The translations under genes and the position numbers were made by a program. The notes beneath the pieces were generated by a model. It did no database searches and was not told the DNA's origin. It saw nothing but the letters and a program-made list of their open reading frames with translations. This document shows, piece after piece, positions 31,811-32,883 of a stretch of 32,883 nucleotides of DNA. Positions within the stretch are counted from its first letter, which is position 1; the number at the start of each line of letters is the position of its first letter. Origin of the DNA: Nitrososphaerota archaeon (GTDB lineage: Archaea; Thermoproteota; Nitrososphaeria; Nitrososphaerales; Nitrosopumilaceae); assembly GCA_022564515.1 (NCBI GenBank), contig JADFLH010000013.1:1-32883 (forward strand), given 5' to 3'.

Positions 31811-32188
31811 TTGGATGATTTTGAAAAAGAATATCCAGGGTTTGACTGGAAAAACACACCTGCTTATAAGCATCCCCGTGGAAAGGATTGCCCTTGTCCT
31901 AAGCATGAGTACATTAGAGAACAGATCAATTTCACAAAACAAGTAAATGCAAGGGGAAAAGAGGTAACAAGAGTCACTCTGAAATTTTGCCCCGATCATT
32001 ACAGAGTATACATGGATGAAGTTATTCCAGCTATGCCACTCAAATACAAATTATTAACAAAGATCGCACTAAAGCTTGGAGCAATTCAAATTCATAAGTT
32101 AAATCATTTGCAATCAGATTTATGTTTCTATTGTAAGTTTGGTTCAGGCGGCCACGGAAAAAAGAGCGAACTCCCTCCAATCGGTTAA
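31811..32188 (+). CDS. Cys/His-rich protein of unknown function
   Basis: 125 aa from TTG 31811. Three Cys clusters are spread over the chain: DCPCPKHEY near 27-35, FCPDHYRVY near 59-67 and DLCFYCKFG near 103-111, separated by helices. Together they offer six or seven metal ligands, possibly two zinc sites. It converges on the 32201 gene with 12 nt between stops. I do not recognise the family. Confidence 0.6.
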   Translation: MDDFEKEYPGFDWKNTPAYKHPRGKDCPCPKHEYIREQINFTKQVNARGKEVTRVTLKFCPDHYRVYMDEVIPAMPLKYKLLTKIALKLGAIQIHKLNHLQSDLCFYCKFGSGGHGKKSELPPIG

Positions 32189-32200
32189 ATTTAAAATTTC

Positions 32201-32431
32201 TTAAACTGGGCCAATCAAAACTTTTGGTCTGTTTGGAGTATCATGATGACATCGCTTACCACATAATGGGCAAGACTTTCTATCTAAGAAAATGCACTGA
32301 CAGATATGAGAATTCAAGTAAGACTCTGCTGTTTTGCCGTATTCACCTGTACCATTACAAAATGGGCACTCTGACCCTAAGAGTTCAATAATTCCATCAC
32401 CTTTACACATTACACATTTTCGCTCTGTCAA
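32201..32431 (-). CDS. Small DnaJ-type zinc-finger protein
   Basis: 76 aa from TTG 32431. It has CVMCKGDG and CPFCNGTG, the CxxCxGxG repeats of the DnaJ Cys-rich domain, then CQC and SCPLCGKRCHH. It has no J-domain, so it is a stand-alone zinc-finger protein and may bind RNA, proteins or a partner. It is divergent from the UbiD-family gene. Confidence 0.7.
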   Translation of the reverse strand: MTERKCVMCKGDGIIELLGSECPFCNGTGEYGKTAESYLNSHICQCIFLDRKSCPLCGKRCHHDTPNRPKVLIGPV

Positions 32432-32515
32432 TAAAATTATACCTTTAATTCTCGATTAAAAGGCCTGTGTTAATATTTTTTCTTAATGACAAAATATTAG
32501 ACAAATCTAGTTAAG

Positions 32516-32523
32516 CTTATACT
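32516..32523 (+). promoter_or_regulatory. TATA-like element of the UbiD-family gene
   Basis: CTTATACT is about 25 nt before GTG 32545, leaderless spacing. Confidence 0.45.
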
Positions 32524-32544
32524 GCTCATCTAAAAATCAGAGAC

Positions 32545-32883
32545 GTGCCAATAGAAGATATATCACAGTTTATCGAAGAGTTAGAAAAAGATGGTGAATT
32601 AAAACGAGTAAAAACCGAAGTTGATGCTAATTTAGAGGTAGCAGAAATTTTGAGGAGGACGATGTATTCTCAGGGTCCTGCAATTCTTTTTGAAAATGTA
32701 AAGGGCTATGATATGCCAATACTTGGAAATGCATTTGGTTCTTTGAAAAGGTTAGAGATTGGATTAGAAACTACAGACTTTACTGAAATCGGTCAAAGGA
32801 TTGTAGACCTAACTAAAATGGAAATGCCGTCTGGAATATTAAACAAAATCAAAAAACTTCCAGAGCTTTCTAAAATGAGTGAA
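32545..32883 (+). CDS. ubiD: UbiD-family decarboxylase (5' part; cut by window edge)
   Basis: 113 codons from GTG 32545 are open to the right end. They begin MPIEDISQFIEELEKDGELK and continue VDANLEVAEILRR, GPAILFENVKG, and MPILGNAFGSLKRLEIGL. This is the N-terminal pattern of the UbiD family, prenylated-FMN decarboxylases that act on ubiquinone/menaquinone precursors and other aromatic acids. The catalytic Glu/Arg region lies beyond the window. The prenyl-FMN partner (UbiX) is not seen here. Confidence 0.85.
   Translation, partial: MPIEDISQFIEELEKDGELKRVKTEVDANLEVAEILRRTMYSQGPAILFENVKGYDMPILGNAFGSLKRLEIGLETTDFTEIGQRIVDLTKMEMPSGILNKIKKLPELSKMSE

Noticed and set aside
1-32883. CRISPR array, intact insertion sequence or defence system
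   Set aside because: I saw no regularly spaced direct repeats, transposase or Cas gene.

Overview
The window is chromosomal DNA of an AT-rich ammonia-oxidising archaeon, Nitrososphaerota (Thaumarchaeota), most likely Nitrosopumilus- or Nitrosarchaeum-like. Evidence: an archaeal L21e-RpoF-DUF655-KsgA-HemK operon, S30e, RadA, archaeal FEN1 and ThrRS, deoxyhypusine synthase, a PRC-barrel CdvA (cell division), a PEFG-CTERM surface protein, a CFI-box protein and a small cupredoxin. Many genes use GTG or TTG starts, and TATA boxes often lie about 25-30 nt before the start codon, as expected for leaderless archaeal mRNAs.

Layout. 1-2710 is a decaying accessory patch: the end of a zinc-ribbon gene, a truncated GxxExxY gene, a Cys-rich orphan, and a tyrosine integrase broken by three frame changes. 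2803-5054 holds cdvA facing fen1. 5055-5476 is a non-coding stretch with competing hairpins. 5477-10819 holds a small zinc protein, deoxyhypusine synthase, an orphan, an anchored CAP protein, threonyl-tRNA synthetase and agmatinase. 11245-14992 holds an exported CFI-box protein, a two-gene unit (unknown protein plus SirB1-like/TPR protein) and two small proteins on the other strand, followed by tRNA-Ser(GCT). 15294-17169 holds a metallophosphoesterase and isocitrate dehydrogenase in divergent orientation. 17198-19631 is the ribosome/RNA-polymerase operon on the minus strand. 19843-24436 holds a modular exported protein, radA, rps30e, an acyl-CoA thioesterase and a PEFG-CTERM Kelch protein. 24603-30849 holds acetyl-CoA synthetase, an orphan, a VOC protein, a cupredoxin, tRNA-Arg(GCG), an orphan, and a DPS-like/Rieske/peroxiredoxin redox set. 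30879 to the end holds a Lys/Pro-rich protein, two Cys-rich proteins and the start of a UbiD-family decarboxylase.

Most genes are housekeeping: translation and its modification (ThrRS, DHS, L21e, S30e, KsgA, HemK), DNA repair and division (FEN1, RadA, CdvA), central carbon (IDH, ACS), oxidative defence and cell surface. The most unusual signal is not a gene. A 24-bp intergenic element (arms TTAACA/TGTTAA around a conserved 12-nt core) occurs at eight places plus degenerate relatives. It usually lies just 3' of a gene and in the same orientation. Two palindromic or tRNA-like repeat patches flank the acs-VOC region. I saw no CRISPR array, intact insertion sequence or complete defence system.
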